Shown here piece after piece: positions 9,343-17,962 of a DNA stretch of 64,000 bases. Under the pieces are notes generated by a model. The model was not told the DNA's origin. It made no database searches and saw only the letters and a program-made list of their open reading frames with translations. The position numbers were made by a program, and so were the translations under genes. Positions within the stretch are counted from its first letter, which is position 1. Each line of letters begins with the position of its first letter. The stretch comes from Gammaproteobacteria bacterium (GTDB taxonomy: Bacteria > Pseudomonadota > Gammaproteobacteria > DSM-16500), in NCBI GenBank assembly GCA_031291175.1, contig JARLJO010000047.1, positions 186,001 to 250,000 on the forward strand, written 5' to 3'.

Positions 9343-10527
9343 TTAACGCGTCATCTTTATGGATTTTTCCTTAAAAGAAGCATCTGAAGAAGACATAGGA
9401 GCAAGCCTTTTAAGATGATCAAAACTACGATTAACAACTGTTTTTAAATCCCCATAATTTTCTATATTAATCAAAGCAAGCTTTTTGATTATTTTAAAAT
9501 CCCTAAGATGCATTAAGTGATGACTTTTTATTTCTTCAGCCTTAGGACTTCTCACAAAAGATTTGAAACTTTCATTCTTTAACATCGCTTCTTTTAATTG
9601 TGTTAACTGGTTTTTTAAACCCTCAAAAAGAAGACAAACAGTTTCAGGATAAACAATATGTGAAGAAATTAAAGCTTTCCATTGTTCATCTTGCACTAGC
9701 AACAAGCGTAGAGCCGCCTCATTTACCCCTGATCTTAAATCAGGATCTGCATTCAAGCCTTTAAAAATTAAATGCTTCGCTGAACCTATTTGTTCACCTT
9801 GAATTTGATCCAGCCACTGATGGGGATTACCTCTAATTCTATAAGGCAGAGCGCTTATTTCGGCTTCATTAATCTCTGCACCTTCCAAGAATTTTTTATA
9901 TTGAACGAAAGAGAAAAGATAATCGCCATCGATTTTTTCTCCCGTTGTTTTATCAATGTGTTCTAGCTTAAGATCAGTTTCATTTAATACTGCACTTAAA
10001 AGTGTTGTCATTCCCAGACCATGCAAGAAAGTTCTTCTAGCCACCCCATTTTGAGGTAAACGAAAATTTTCCTCTATAGGGCTATATCCCACTATTTTTT
10101 CTGAGATAACACCTAATTTACCATTGAGATTGGCAAAGCGGGTTTTGTGCGTATGCTTAGGAGAACAAAGACGAATAATTTCTTGGCCTATCACTTCACA
10201 CACGGCCGTTAAAAAAGTGGGGCTGACCTTTGCTGTCCAAAGCTTATTGTCCCTGGTAGTTAGCTTAAATTCAGCTTTAGGCGGGCGAGCCGCGCTCGCT
10301 GCAGAAGCTTCCACCAGATGTGAAGCTGGCGCTTCTTTGGGTTTCGTTTTTTTCCTGACATCGTAGGCTTTATTAATAGAGGATTGCGCTTTGGCTGTGC
10401 TTCCTTTAGGTTGTTCAATAATTTTAAGCGCCTCCGGTCGAATCCAAGCAAAAGTCTCAGCTTCTTTTGAAGATTGTGGTGTATCCATGGAATGTTTAAC
10501 GGGTTTTGACTGTCTGGCGCTACTCAT
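9343..10527 (-). CDS. hypothetical protein with kinase-like features, effector candidate
   Basis: A 394-residue soluble protein. Residues 1-85 are a low-complexity Ser/Lys/Ala region. Residues about 90-205 loosely follow the order of the HipA/phosphoinositide-kinase-like fold: a lysine in LWTAKVSPTF (K100), a helix with GQEIIRL, a Gly loop GKLGVISEKI, a helix GLGMTTLLSAVLN, then TDLKLEHI and KIDGDYLF, which resemble a catalytic loop and metal-binding aspartate (D185 and D200/D202), with His190 where Asn is usual. This is a weak pattern call. The C-terminal 180 residues are helical and unrecognised. It is convergent with the HAD-like gene, 14 bases apart. Confidence 0.6.
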   Translation of the reverse strand: MSSARQSKPVKHSMDTPQSSKEAETFAWIRPEALKIIEQPKGSTAKAQSSINKAYDVRKKTKPKEAPASHLVEASAASAARPPKAEFKLTTRDNKLWTAKVSPTFLTAVCEVIGQEIIRLCSPKHTHKTRFANLNGKLGVISEKIVGYSPIEENFRLPQNGVARRTFLHGLGMTTLLSAVLNETDLKLEHIDKTTGEKIDGDYLFSFVQYKKFLEGAEINEAEISALPYRIRGNPHQWLDQIQGEQIGSAKHLIFKGLNADPDLRSGVNEAALRLLLVQDEQWKALISSHIVYPETVCLLFEGLKNQLTQLKEAMLKNESFKSFVRSPKAEEIKSHHLMHLRDFKIIKKLALINIENYGDLKTVVNRSFDHLKRLAPMSSSDASFKEKSIKMTR

Positions 10528-11032
10528 AAGTTACTCTCGTTTTGTGTAAGTTATTTATTTTTTCTATTTTTTCTATTATAGCTTAATTATAGCCTAAAAC
10601 TGGGCTTCGGCTATTTTATTTAAACAGAGCCAGGGATAACGGTTATTCTCAATACCTCATTAAATAGTTGAATTTAATTAATTTTTATCCGAAGCACCTT
10701 TGAACACAAAATATAATCCCTTATTTTAATCTCATCCACCGCCTACGTCCCGCAGCTTGTCCGCAGGATCCAGGATGGAATCTCGGATTGAGAATGTTCT
10801 TAATAACACGAACAAGTCACGGCACGACGATGCTTGATTACCTTATCGGTAATAATAATCCGTCAGGCCCTGAAGACACTGGGTTTTCTTGAAAGGTATT
10901 GCAAGTCTAAACATAGGCAAAAAGATGCAAACAAATCCTTTAGTCAATCTTAGCTTGACCAAACTGGTCGTGCAAAAACGATACAGCCATGCTATTATGC
11001 CGAAAAATAATAATCCAACGGGAGTTCTAACA
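10528..11032. other. intergenic region between divergent genes
   Basis: About 500 bases shared by two divergent genes. Around 10745-10785 there is a degenerate hairpin-type repeat (GTCCCGCAGCTTGTCCGCAG), resembling the common GTCCCGC..GCGGGAT spacer repeats. The forward frame of the next gene extends upstream to 10889, but those codons lack a ribosome binding site and are probably leader. Confidence 0.45.
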
Positions 11033-12301
11033 ATGGCAACACCGCGCAAAAGTTTACTCTATATTTCAAGCCCAGGCGAAAAACCAGTCACGATTGATCC
11101 ACATGAATTCGCTAAAAAACATGGCTTTACCTGGACCGATGAAATAGTCATGAGCGATAGTGACCAGCAAAGCATTGAACAAAATATCAAAAACCTCAGC
11201 GTGACAAATATACCACCCCATAGAGCACACAGCGCATGGACACATGCTTTCATAAGCAATGAAACGACCCAGCAAAAAGCAGCAATCTATGATACTAAAG
11301 ATCCAACATGTGGGTACGGACTGATTGCTGTGAGCCGTATAAAAATAGGAGATGTGCTTTTTTATCCTGGAGAGTGGTCATTTGGTAGCGTGGGACTGAC
11401 CAAAGATAGCAGTTATGTTTTTACATTAAAAACAAAAGACAATGCCACTTATGGAAATGTAGATGGTATGAAATATCGTCATCTTGCCTCCTTTGCAATG
11501 AACAGCTGGGATCCAAGTGAGCTCAACGGTCATTATACTTTTGCATCTTTAACTATTAAAAATAAAGTCGCAACTGCAAATTTGGGTATGATAATTATAC
11601 CTCGCCCACAGTCAGTATCTAATGGGCGGCCTTTTGTTTTAGCATTACAGGCACAACGCGACATTGAAAAAGATGAGCCATTAACCTGGACTTATAGTGA
11701 TGAATATTTTTTAGAGTCTCCACAGCTTTCAGAACGTTTTTTTTCTAAAAAAGGCGGCGCTATCATTGATCCAAGTCAATGCTCAACACAAGATACGATC
11801 ATCCTACGAATTAAGAATGTGGGATCAGACAAAGCCCACTATGATATTACCTATGAGAAAAAAGAATTAGCATCAGGTAAAAACCTGGAATTTCAAAATA
11901 CAAAAGGTGAAATAGTTGTAGTCTATTATGCCGATCTTAAAAAGGCCATTGACGAGCGCCCCAGAGATCGATTTATTAATATTATGAAACCCTCTCTTGA
12001 ATTGCGTGGCTTTATGGAACAAATGCATTATCTCACCCAAAAAGCAAAAGGCGTTAAAGCCTTAGAAGAAATGCCTAAAATTCCCGCCAAAAAAGACGAA
12101 GTTATTATTAGCTATCCCGCCTCTTCCGATGATTATGTACAGCGATTAAAATCAGTTCTTGGAACACAAATTGTTCGACAAAAAGAAAATGAATCATCAC
12201 AAGTTCGTTTTCCATCTTTTTGGTTAAAACAACTGGGTAAAGATGCCATTCAAGAACTATCTACTGAATTGAAAGCACCTACTAATGCTTTTAAAATATA
12301 A
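11033..12301 (+). CDS. SET-domain protein, candidate protein lysine methyltransferase effector
   Basis: A 422-residue protein from the ATG at 11033, chosen because GGAG lies 8 bases upstream. Residues about 92-226 match a SET domain: GYGLIAVSRIKIGDVLFYPG resembles the N-terminal SET strand; HLASFAMNSWDPSEL is at the NHS position; TANLGMIII corresponds to the N-containing strand; and AQRDIEKDEPLTWTYSDEYF resembles the RDI-x-GEELTxxY end, including the catalytic-type tyrosine. SET proteins transfer methyl from S-adenosylmethionine to lysine; secreted bacterial versions (for example RomA/LegAS4 of Legionella) methylate host histones. The NHS motif is degraded to MNS, so activity is uncertain. 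The C-terminal 190 residues are unrecognised. Confidence 0.75.
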   Translation: MATPRKSLLYISSPGEKPVTIDPHEFAKKHGFTWTDEIVMSDSDQQSIEQNIKNLSVTNIPPHRAHSAWTHAFISNETTQQKAAIYDTKDPTCGYGLIAVSRIKIGDVLFYPGEWSFGSVGLTKDSSYVFTLKTKDNATYGNVDGMKYRHLASFAMNSWDPSELNGHYTFASLTIKNKVATANLGMIIIPRPQSVSNGRPFVLALQAQRDIEKDEPLTWTYSDEYFLESPQLSERFFSKKGGAIIDPSQCSTQDTIILRIKNVGSDKAHYDITYEKKELASGKNLEFQNTKGEIVVVYYADLKKAIDERPRDRFINIMKPSLELRGFMEQMHYLTQKAKGVKALEEMPKIPAKKDEVIISYPASSDDYVQRLKSVLGTQIVRQKENESSQVRFPSFWLKQLGKDAIQELSTELKAPTNAFKI

Positions 12302-12320
12302 AAATCAGATCTAATTAGCC

Positions 12321-12369
12321 TTGTAAGTTGGATTCTGCGCTCTTTGCGAAATCCAACAATGACTCTCGC
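12321..12369. repeat. TTGGGTT-TGCGAAACCCAA palindromic repeat, copy 2
   Basis: GTAAGTTGGATTCTGCGCTC..TTTGCGAAATCCAAC. Both arms carry the matching change (TTGGATT/AATCCAA), so pairing is kept relative to copy 1. The downstream ACAATGACTCTCGC is shared with copy 3. Confidence 0.75.
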
Positions 12370-12543
12370 AAATCAACAAAATTTAGTGTCATATATGACA
12401 CCGAGCCCTTCTCACTGAACTTCCTTAAAAGGAGCACTTCAGAACCAAGCTGCGCACGTACAATAGAATTGATTTGTTCTTGCCAGATAGTTAAGATGTT
12501 CTGACTAGCAAAGTTCAACCTATCAAAGCCACGGATGGTATTT

Positions 12544-13326
12544 ATGAATACCCAAATCGAAAAAAAGCATGTTTTTCTGCTTGGATTGACTACGTACTTC
12601 ATGCTGTCTTCAGCAATGGCAAGCGATGTGCGTTTTCATCCGAGCGTTGCTCTGCAAGGCGGGTATACCTCGATTACTGCAAATTCTCATTCTGAAAATT
12701 TCACCGATTCTGAATCAAATGTTTTCTTGTATAGAAGCTCCAATCATGCAAAAGATAGCGGCTTTTTGGGTGGTTTTTTAGGTGTTGAGTATGCATTGCC
12801 AGGATATTTGCCCGCAGGCTATTTTTTGCAGACAGGGCTTGAATACAATTATTTTGGTAATGTAGGGATACATGGGCAACATTGGGTAGGAGTGACACCA
12901 GATACCTCCACAGCTTACCAGTATCATTACACGGCTCAGTCGCAACAAGTATTGAGCATAATAAAATTATTTGCTACCCTGCATGAGCGTTTTCACCCCT
13001 ACGCAGAAATTGGTCTAGGCGCTGCATTTAATCATGCGTATTCGTATCATGCTGCGACAAGCGAAACAGGCAACATTAATCTCACTCAAGTATTTCCTGA
13101 TCGAAACAAAGCACAATTCAGTTATGCCTTAGGTGTCGGCGTAGAAGCAGACTTAACCAAGCACGTTCGTATGGGATTAGGTTACCGGTTTAGTGGCTTA
13201 GGTACTGCAGATCTTGGGGCAGGAGATATCGTATTTAATCATTATCAGTCATCATCCGGGTTTTCGTTAGGTGGTGGGCAAATGCATGCTAACCAAGTAT
13301 TTCTTCGAATGAGTTACACGGTTTAA
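12544..13326 (+). CDS. outer-membrane beta-barrel protein
   Basis: About 260 residues with a Sec signal peptide (hydrophobic stretch ending SSAMASDV). The mature part alternates aromatic/hydrophobic and polar residues and is Gly-rich, typical of an 8-strand barrel (GGFLGVEYALPG, TGLEYNYFG, YALGVGVEADL, MGLGYRFSG), and ends in a strand with a terminal hydrophobic pattern (FLRMSYTV). Such proteins sit in the outer membrane as porins or adhesins; the ligand is unknown. An in-frame ATG at 12535 gives three extra residues; the one at 12544 has GGATGG at better spacing. The next gene starts 31 bases downstream and may be cotranscribed. Confidence 0.8.
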   Translation: MNTQIEKKHVFLLGLTTYFMLSSAMASDVRFHPSVALQGGYTSITANSHSENFTDSESNVFLYRSSNHAKDSGFLGGFLGVEYALPGYLPAGYFLQTGLEYNYFGNVGIHGQHWVGVTPDTSTAYQYHYTAQSQQVLSIIKLFATLHERFHPYAEIGLGAAFNHAYSYHAATSETGNINLTQVFPDRNKAQFSYALGVGVEADLTKHVRMGLGYRFSGLGTADLGAGDIVFNHYQSSSGFSLGGGQMHANQVFLRMSYTV

Positions 13327-13357
13327 CCTGCTTTTTTGACAGGGAGTCTCATCGTTT

Positions 13358-14671
13358 ATGCGCAAAAAAAATCTGATTGGTGTGGCAGTCACTTTGCTTT
13401 TCACGCAAAATATTTTTGCCGCTGCTAATTTTAGCATTACGCCGAGTGGCACTTTACCAGCGCATATTGCGGCAGGACAAACCGTATCAGCGTTTTATAT
13501 TGTTATTAACATGACACCACTTTCACGGAATGGATATACCGTCCAAGGATTACCATCTGTCGTTTCACAAAATACGACTTCGCCAAATTGTAGCAATCCC
13601 ATCAGTCTGGCGCCGCATGCCAGCTGCCAATTGCAATTGGATATTACGGGCGCCGTCTCCTCCAATTTTGCAATTTGTAAAGGTTCGGCCTGTACAACAG
13701 CAGCATCCCCATTAAATGTCTCTGTTGCATCACCTAGCCCACCCACTCCACCGCCCGCCCCGCCTCTCCCGCCGACCCCACCTCCTCCGCCCTCACCCAG
13801 GGTTGCGTATGTGGCAGGATTTCATAGTGTCTATGTGTGCCCTGTCAATACAGACGGCTCATTGGCTCCCTGCATCGATTCCACATTTGATTTCAGCGGA
13901 TTCTGGCCGCAAGGTATTGCAATCAACGACAATGGAACTGCGGCTTTTATTACAGGAAATGGAAATATAGGGCCTTATCTGTATCAATGCAGTATTAATC
14001 CAACGGATCATACATTCAGCAGTTGTTCTCAGGTGACAGTGACTTCCCCTACTGATTATGCAGGCGGGAATGGATTTTTAGCGCTAAATAGCACCAATAC
14101 CACGACTTATCTTGTCGATGATAACGTCAACGCCAGCACCCCACGTGTGCTAGCTTGCCCTATTGGCAGCGGAAATTGTACTGATGTCGGCGCCACCGGC
14201 TTATCCGGTTATCCAGCTGGCATTGCGTTAAATATTGCAAATACCAAAGCCTATATCGGAGGATATAACGATCAGGCAATAACGATCTGCTCTGTGAATA
14301 ATAATAGCTTTAGCAGCTGTACCAATAAACTAGGCGGTGGAGCGGTCACGTCTTTTGTTCCTGTGGGTGTAGCTCTGAACCCAGCGGAAACAAGCTTATA
14401 TATTGCCGATCAAAGTTCGAATAATGTTTATCATTGTGATATCACGCATCTTGATGCAACGCCTTATTTTAGCAGCTGTGATATCGCCGGGACTTTATCT
14501 TCCTCGGCTTATACTTGGGGTATCACACTAAACAAAGCAGGAACGATGGCTTATATCACAAATAGCGGTACTAACTTATATTCTTGTCCCATTATGAGTG
14601 ATGGGAGTTTCTCACCTTGTGCACAAATAACTGGGTTTGCTGGGACTATGGGCGTGGCATTGCTTTATTGA
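13358..14671 (+). CDS. secreted protein with Pro-rich hinge and beta-propeller repeats
   Basis: A 437-residue exported protein. Residues 1-22 form a signal peptide (ending NIFAAA). Residues about 24-125 form an Ig-like beta domain with several cysteines; 126-147 are almost pure Pro with Ser/Thr; 149-437 hold about six repeats, each with a GIAINxxxTxAYI-like strand and a Cys pair (for example YPAGIALNIANTKAYIGG), typical of a seven-bladed YncE/NHL-like propeller. It is probably a surface or secreted binding protein. Blade cysteines suggest disulphides formed in the periplasm. It follows the barrel gene closely and is preceded by GGGAG. Confidence 0.75.
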   Translation: MRKKNLIGVAVTLLFTQNIFAAANFSITPSGTLPAHIAAGQTVSAFYIVINMTPLSRNGYTVQGLPSVVSQNTTSPNCSNPISLAPHASCQLQLDITGAVSSNFAICKGSACTTAASPLNVSVASPSPPTPPPAPPLPPTPPPPPSPRVAYVAGFHSVYVCPVNTDGSLAPCIDSTFDFSGFWPQGIAINDNGTAAFITGNGNIGPYLYQCSINPTDHTFSSCSQVTVTSPTDYAGGNGFLALNSTNTTTYLVDDNVNASTPRVLACPIGSGNCTDVGATGLSGYPAGIALNIANTKAYIGGYNDQAITICSVNNNSFSSCTNKLGGGAVTSFVPVGVALNPAETSLYIADQSSNNVYHCDITHLDATPYFSSCDIAGTLSSSAYTWGITLNKAGTMAYITNSGTNLYSCPIMSDGSFSPCAQITGFAGTMGVALLY

Positions 14672-15008
14672 TTATTAACTTGCGTATTGAACCTGACACA
14701 TAGACAGGTTTATATCGCTGCAAAACAAAAAGAACTCAGTGTTAGACCTTAATAACACTAACTTAAGAAATAACGCCCAGAGCATTCTTGCTCTCGACAT
14801 TGCGAGCGAGAGCGCGGCAATCCAGAAGAGCGGGGGCAAATCTGAAAATAGTACATTAAATGAAAAAACCAGTAGAGCCGGAAATGAACCATATTCAAAT
14901 TTGACCTCGCAAACTGGGTTCTTTATACAATCTGAAATCATTTCAATCATTATGCAGGGCCATACATAAAATTATTATGAAAGTGATTTATTAATTTGAA
15001 GTGACCCG
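14672..15008. other. intergenic region between convergent genes
   Basis: About 340 bases. Open frames of 76 (forward) and 91 (reverse) codons overlap here on opposite strands. Neither has a convincing ribosome binding site or family, so I treat the stretch as non-coding. Confidence 0.4.
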
Positions 15009-16004
15009 CTACGATTTTAACTTTTTAGCAGTGTCGCTTTGCTGGCCGAAATGACTTTGTGCCATATGGTCATCATCAAGCTCTTCACCAGGTTCTGAAA
15101 CATAAGTTGTAGAAGGAGTACAATATCTTTCATTGGGTTGCAAATAGAATGCAATAATATCGCCAACTGCATATGGATATTGTTGTATGAATTCTTCTTT
15201 AATAAAAATAGAAGAACCATGAAAATCATGACCGCGATAAAAACTGTTATCTTTATCTAGTTTTCTATAAGCAATGACATCTACGGCATCTACACCACCT
15301 GGCACACTATATTCATCCTCTCCGAAATGATCCTTCCCATGCTCTGCATCCCGAATCGGCGTAACGGGTCCAGTTGTTTTAGCAAGATAAACATGCTGTT
15401 GTGGCCCAGCAAAATGCTTTGCGACTGTGATTGATGAAGTGAAAGAGGTAAATCCTGTTCCGTAAGGATATTCCACACCGAGTCTATGATCTAAAAAATT
15501 AAGTAGTTTTTCAGTTGTAGCATATAATCCCGTGGCTGATGCAGCAGGATGAAAACCACCTATCTCAAAAAGTTCTTCTGGAGAAATGGCCTCTCCTCTC
15601 GCTAAAACCATGCATTGATTTAGTCGTGTTACAGAAGCGGTAATGATTGGATCACCATTGTAGTCACGAATGTATTGTTTCACTTCATTAAAATATGGCA
15701 GCCTGGTGGGCTCTATGCGTTCCGTTAAAATGATTTGAATCTTTTTTTGTGACTCATTTGCAACATCTTCTTCTTGTAAATCATTTTTCACTTCGACTTT
15801 AAACTCTCTAAAAGCACGTTGAGATGACTTAGGATTACCAAAAAACATAAGTTGATTTTTATTGTGACTTTCTTCTAAAACAAGACGAAATATTTTTTTA
15901 TCATCTTCATGATCATGCCAAGCATTTTCTCGCGCAGCTTCTTCTTCAAGAGTTAATTGCTTATTCTCTGTTGAATTTTTGTTTGAGCCAGATTGATTCC
16001 CCAT
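15009..16004 (-). CDS. cholera-toxin/LT-like mono-ADP-ribosyltransferase candidate
   Basis: A 331-residue protein; start chosen at 16004, where AGGA precedes the ATG (the frame opens at a TTG at 16037). It carries the R-STS-ExE plan of toxin ADP-ribosyltransferases in order: LARGEAISPEELFEIGGFHP (Arg136) parallels the RxDSRPPDEI..GG segment of the LT/CT A subunit; TSFTSSITVAKHF at about 186-198 sits at the STS strand; EDEYSVPGGVDAVDVIAY at 229-246 parallels the ExE turn followed by GGI (Glu229 and Glu231). These enzymes move ADP-ribose from NAD to arginine of a target protein. No signal peptide is present, so delivery by the Dot/Icm system is inferred. The N-terminal 100 residues are charged and unrecognised. 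Confidence 0.75.
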   Translation of the reverse strand: MGNQSGSNKNSTENKQLTLEEEAARENAWHDHEDDKKIFRLVLEESHNKNQLMFFGNPKSSQRAFREFKVEVKNDLQEEDVANESQKKIQIILTERIEPTRLPYFNEVKQYIRDYNGDPIITASVTRLNQCMVLARGEAISPEELFEIGGFHPAASATGLYATTEKLLNFLDHRLGVEYPYGTGFTSFTSSITVAKHFAGPQQHVYLAKTTGPVTPIRDAEHGKDHFGEDEYSVPGGVDAVDVIAYRKLDKDNSFYRGHDFHGSSIFIKEEFIQQYPYAVGDIIAFYLQPNERYCTPSTTYVSEPGEELDDDHMAQSHFGQQSDTAKKLKS

Positions 16005-16037
16005 ATTGTGATCCTGTTTAAACATGCAAATATTCAA

Positions 16038-16472
16038 AATACTATAGAATTCCTGAGAACTCCTGCAAAAGCAGAAATATGAAGTTTCACCGTCTATATT
16101 AATTATAGCAAATTATGTGATTAGAAGCTTTGTAGGCAGGGTTCCGCGCTCTTTGCGAAACCCAACAATGACTCTCACGAATTATATCGATTAGTCGCGA
16201 CATCACGCTCCCAATTTTTGAGATAAACACATTCAATGAGAGAAAAGAAAAATGCACCGCCAAAAATATACCTATACCGCCATCACCCATTGGATCTTAG
16301 TTTGAATTTACAATCAAATAGTTACTGTCGCTGACCTGCCAGGCCAGATATTTTTTCATATTAGACAGCAATCTACAACCAGGCTCTCTTTTCAACGCGA
16401 TTACATTAATTTTGCAGAGCAAATATCAGTTATAATAAATTAATAAACCCACTCTCTTAAAGGAACTAGACC
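16038..16472. other. shared upstream region of two divergent effector-like genes
   Basis: About 435 bases including a repeat copy at 16130-16180. A TATAAT at 16431-16436 lies about 37 bases before the forward gene start at 16473 and is a good -10 candidate; no strong -35 is seen. The reverse gene has its leader in the left part. Confidence 0.45.
16130..16180. repeat. TTGGGTT-TGCGAAACCCAA palindromic repeat, copy 3
   Basis: GCAGGGTTCCGCGCTCTTTG followed by CGAAACCCAACAATGACTCTC. The right arm and the following ACAATGACTCTC match copy 2, showing that the unit extends beyond the hairpin. Confidence 0.75.
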
Positions 16473-17600
16473 ATGCAAAGCACGCATGATGAGCAGCCCG
16501 ATAACGAAGTCTATTATTGCATTCATTCAACCTCCTATGACCTTAATAAAGATCCAAAACAAATTATTGGACCAGGCTTACAATTAGCTAACGAATTAAT
16601 GCGAAATGTTATTTTGTTTGATCCTTTCTTTGGCGACCAAAATAATGAGCGCAAACACCCTGTTTATTTGTTCAAAAGCTTAGAAGATGCCAACCGCTAT
16701 TTAGGGAGTGCAAGTGGACTGGGAGCAGGCTATCTTGGTAATACTTATGGTGTTTTTGAGGTGCGATGCGCCCCATCTAAGAGAACCGCCATCGATAAAG
16801 AAGATCAGCGTAACGGATTGCTTACTGGGATAGGTAACCCCACCCCTGATGCAATAGTACGTGAATATAAAGATGTGACCATTCTAAATGGCAGATTAGG
16901 CTATAAAGAAGGAGGTATCTTCAGGTGGTTTGAAGATATCTGGAATGGTTTCATCACACAAGCCGGTGTTGAAAATAAGTTAGCAAAGCTAGAAGATAAT
17001 GACCTTAAACAATTATTTCAAAGCAGCATTAATGATGTTGCTTCTCTTCCATTAGAAGAATTCGCAAACGACCCATTAAGGCGTAACGCTTGCGATGCGG
17101 TGCAGACTCAGTCTTATTTATTAATCCAAGAAATTTTGCAAACTGCTCTCTCGAAAAACAAACCGCTGTCTAACGATGACAAAGAACACATTAAAAAACA
17201 AATTGAGCACGTCCACACAGGTGTCAAACTATCAAAGCTTGCACTTAAAGATGATGCTACCAAGGAAGATATCCAAGCACTAGAAACATTTGCCAGTAAA
17301 AAAGCGCCTGGCAAAAGCGCACGCTGGGCAGTTTGGACAAACGTACTTGTATTTGTTGGCGCGGTCGCGCTGATTGCTGCAGGGGTGGCGACATTAGGTG
17401 CTGCTGCAATTGCCTATGGAGCATTGGCAGTATGTTTTTCTGCATTTTTGGGCTATCAATCCTCAAAAAAATCGGGCCTATCCAAAGCCCTGGATCAACT
17501 TTCCGTAAGAGCCAAGAAAAGAAATAGCGAAAATCTTAGTGACGATGAGCCCATTCCAAATAGGGAAAACATGGAGAGAAAAGGAAATTTAAATCCTTAA
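16473..17600 (+). CDS. unknown protein with possible ART-like N-domain and C-terminal membrane hairpin
   Basis: A 375-residue protein with AAGGA before the ATG. Residues 10-145 have a pattern reminiscent of H-Y-E ADP-ribosyltransferase folds: VYYCIHSTSYD (His18), IIGPGL, VYLFKSLEDANRYL (Tyr65) and VFEVR, followed by IVREYKDVTI (Glu131). This is a weak structural analogy, not a family match. Residues about 285-340 form two membrane segments (VLVFVGAVALIAAGVATLG and AIAYGALAVCFSAFLG) joined by a tight turn, followed by a basic tail. This suggests insertion in a membrane, as in effectors targeting host organelles. It is divergent from the cholera-toxin-like gene. Confidence 0.6.
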   Translation: MQSTHDEQPDNEVYYCIHSTSYDLNKDPKQIIGPGLQLANELMRNVILFDPFFGDQNNERKHPVYLFKSLEDANRYLGSASGLGAGYLGNTYGVFEVRCAPSKRTAIDKEDQRNGLLTGIGNPTPDAIVREYKDVTILNGRLGYKEGGIFRWFEDIWNGFITQAGVENKLAKLEDNDLKQLFQSSINDVASLPLEEFANDPLRRNACDAVQTQSYLLIQEILQTALSKNKPLSNDDKEHIKKQIEHVHTGVKLSKLALKDDATKEDIQALETFASKKAPGKSARWAVWTNVLVFVGAVALIAAGVATLGAAAIAYGALAVCFSAFLGYQSSKKSGLSKALDQLSVRAKKRNSENLSDDEPIPNRENMERKGNLNP

Positions 17601-17606
17601 AACAGC

Positions 17607-17642
17607 CTTGTTGGGTTGAGCGCTTTTTGCGAAACCCAACAT
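17607..17642. repeat. TTGGGTT-TGCGAAACCCAA palindromic repeat, copy 4
   Basis: TTGTTGGGTTGAGCGC..TTTTTGCGAAACCCAAC, a perfect-arm hairpin with a short T run, 6 bases after the preceding stop. It could act as a terminator for that gene. Confidence 0.75.
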
Positions 17643-17726
17643 TAACAGAACCAACAGGTGGCACCATGATTTTTAAGGGTAGTTGAAATATCACGAAATA
17701 GTGATGTTACTTTTTGATTAGTAAAT

Positions 17727-17786
17727 TGGTGGGCCGCCTGCAATTCAAACACAGAACCAACAGGTTAAAAGCTAATCTAGCTCTAA
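17727..17786 (-). pseudogene. degenerate tRNA-Lys 3' fragment (attachment-site remnant candidate)
   Basis: Beginning TGGTGGGCC, this stretch matches the 3' part of the intact tRNA-Lys(TTT) gene at 28943-29018 in the same orientation: CCA end, acceptor strand, T-arm and up to the anticodon TTTT. About 5 substitutions occur in the first 47 bases, four of them G to A on the top strand; similarity then fades. The 5' half is absent, so it cannot be a working tRNA. A 3'-end copy at distance from the intact gene is what integration at a tRNA leaves behind. Confidence 0.75.
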
Positions 17787-17962
17787 ATTAACTTATTAAT
17801 ATTAATTTAATAGATTGTGCACTCATTGCAAAATTCACGAATGGCAAAAACATCCTCTCTCCCTAAGTCCCGATATCACAATCGTAAATGAATCATCAAC
17901 TTCTCACGAAGTGAACTCATAAAATAATTTCTAGCAGTAGATATCGAACGACGAAGCTCAAT

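Noticed and set aside
10889..11032. Upstream extension of the SET-domain protein by 48 residues
   Set aside because: The ATG at 11033 has a good GGAG site; the extension has none and is not SET-like.
12315..12602. Reverse 95-codon frame before the beta-barrel gene
   Set aside because: It starts inside the barrel gene and ends in a palindromic repeat; no family or ribosome binding site. I treat it as chance.
13716..13970. Forward 84-codon frame rich in His/Pro/Arg
   Set aside because: It is a shadow of the Pro-rich hinge and first propeller blade of the real gene in another frame.
14675..14969. Overlapping frames on both strands between convergent genes
   Set aside because: Two opposite frames of similar length over the same bases, neither with a start signal or recognisable product.
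17647..17786. A second complete tRNA-Lys gene
   Set aside because: Only the 3' half is recognisable, with several substitutions breaking the T-stem; no D-arm or 5' acceptor.
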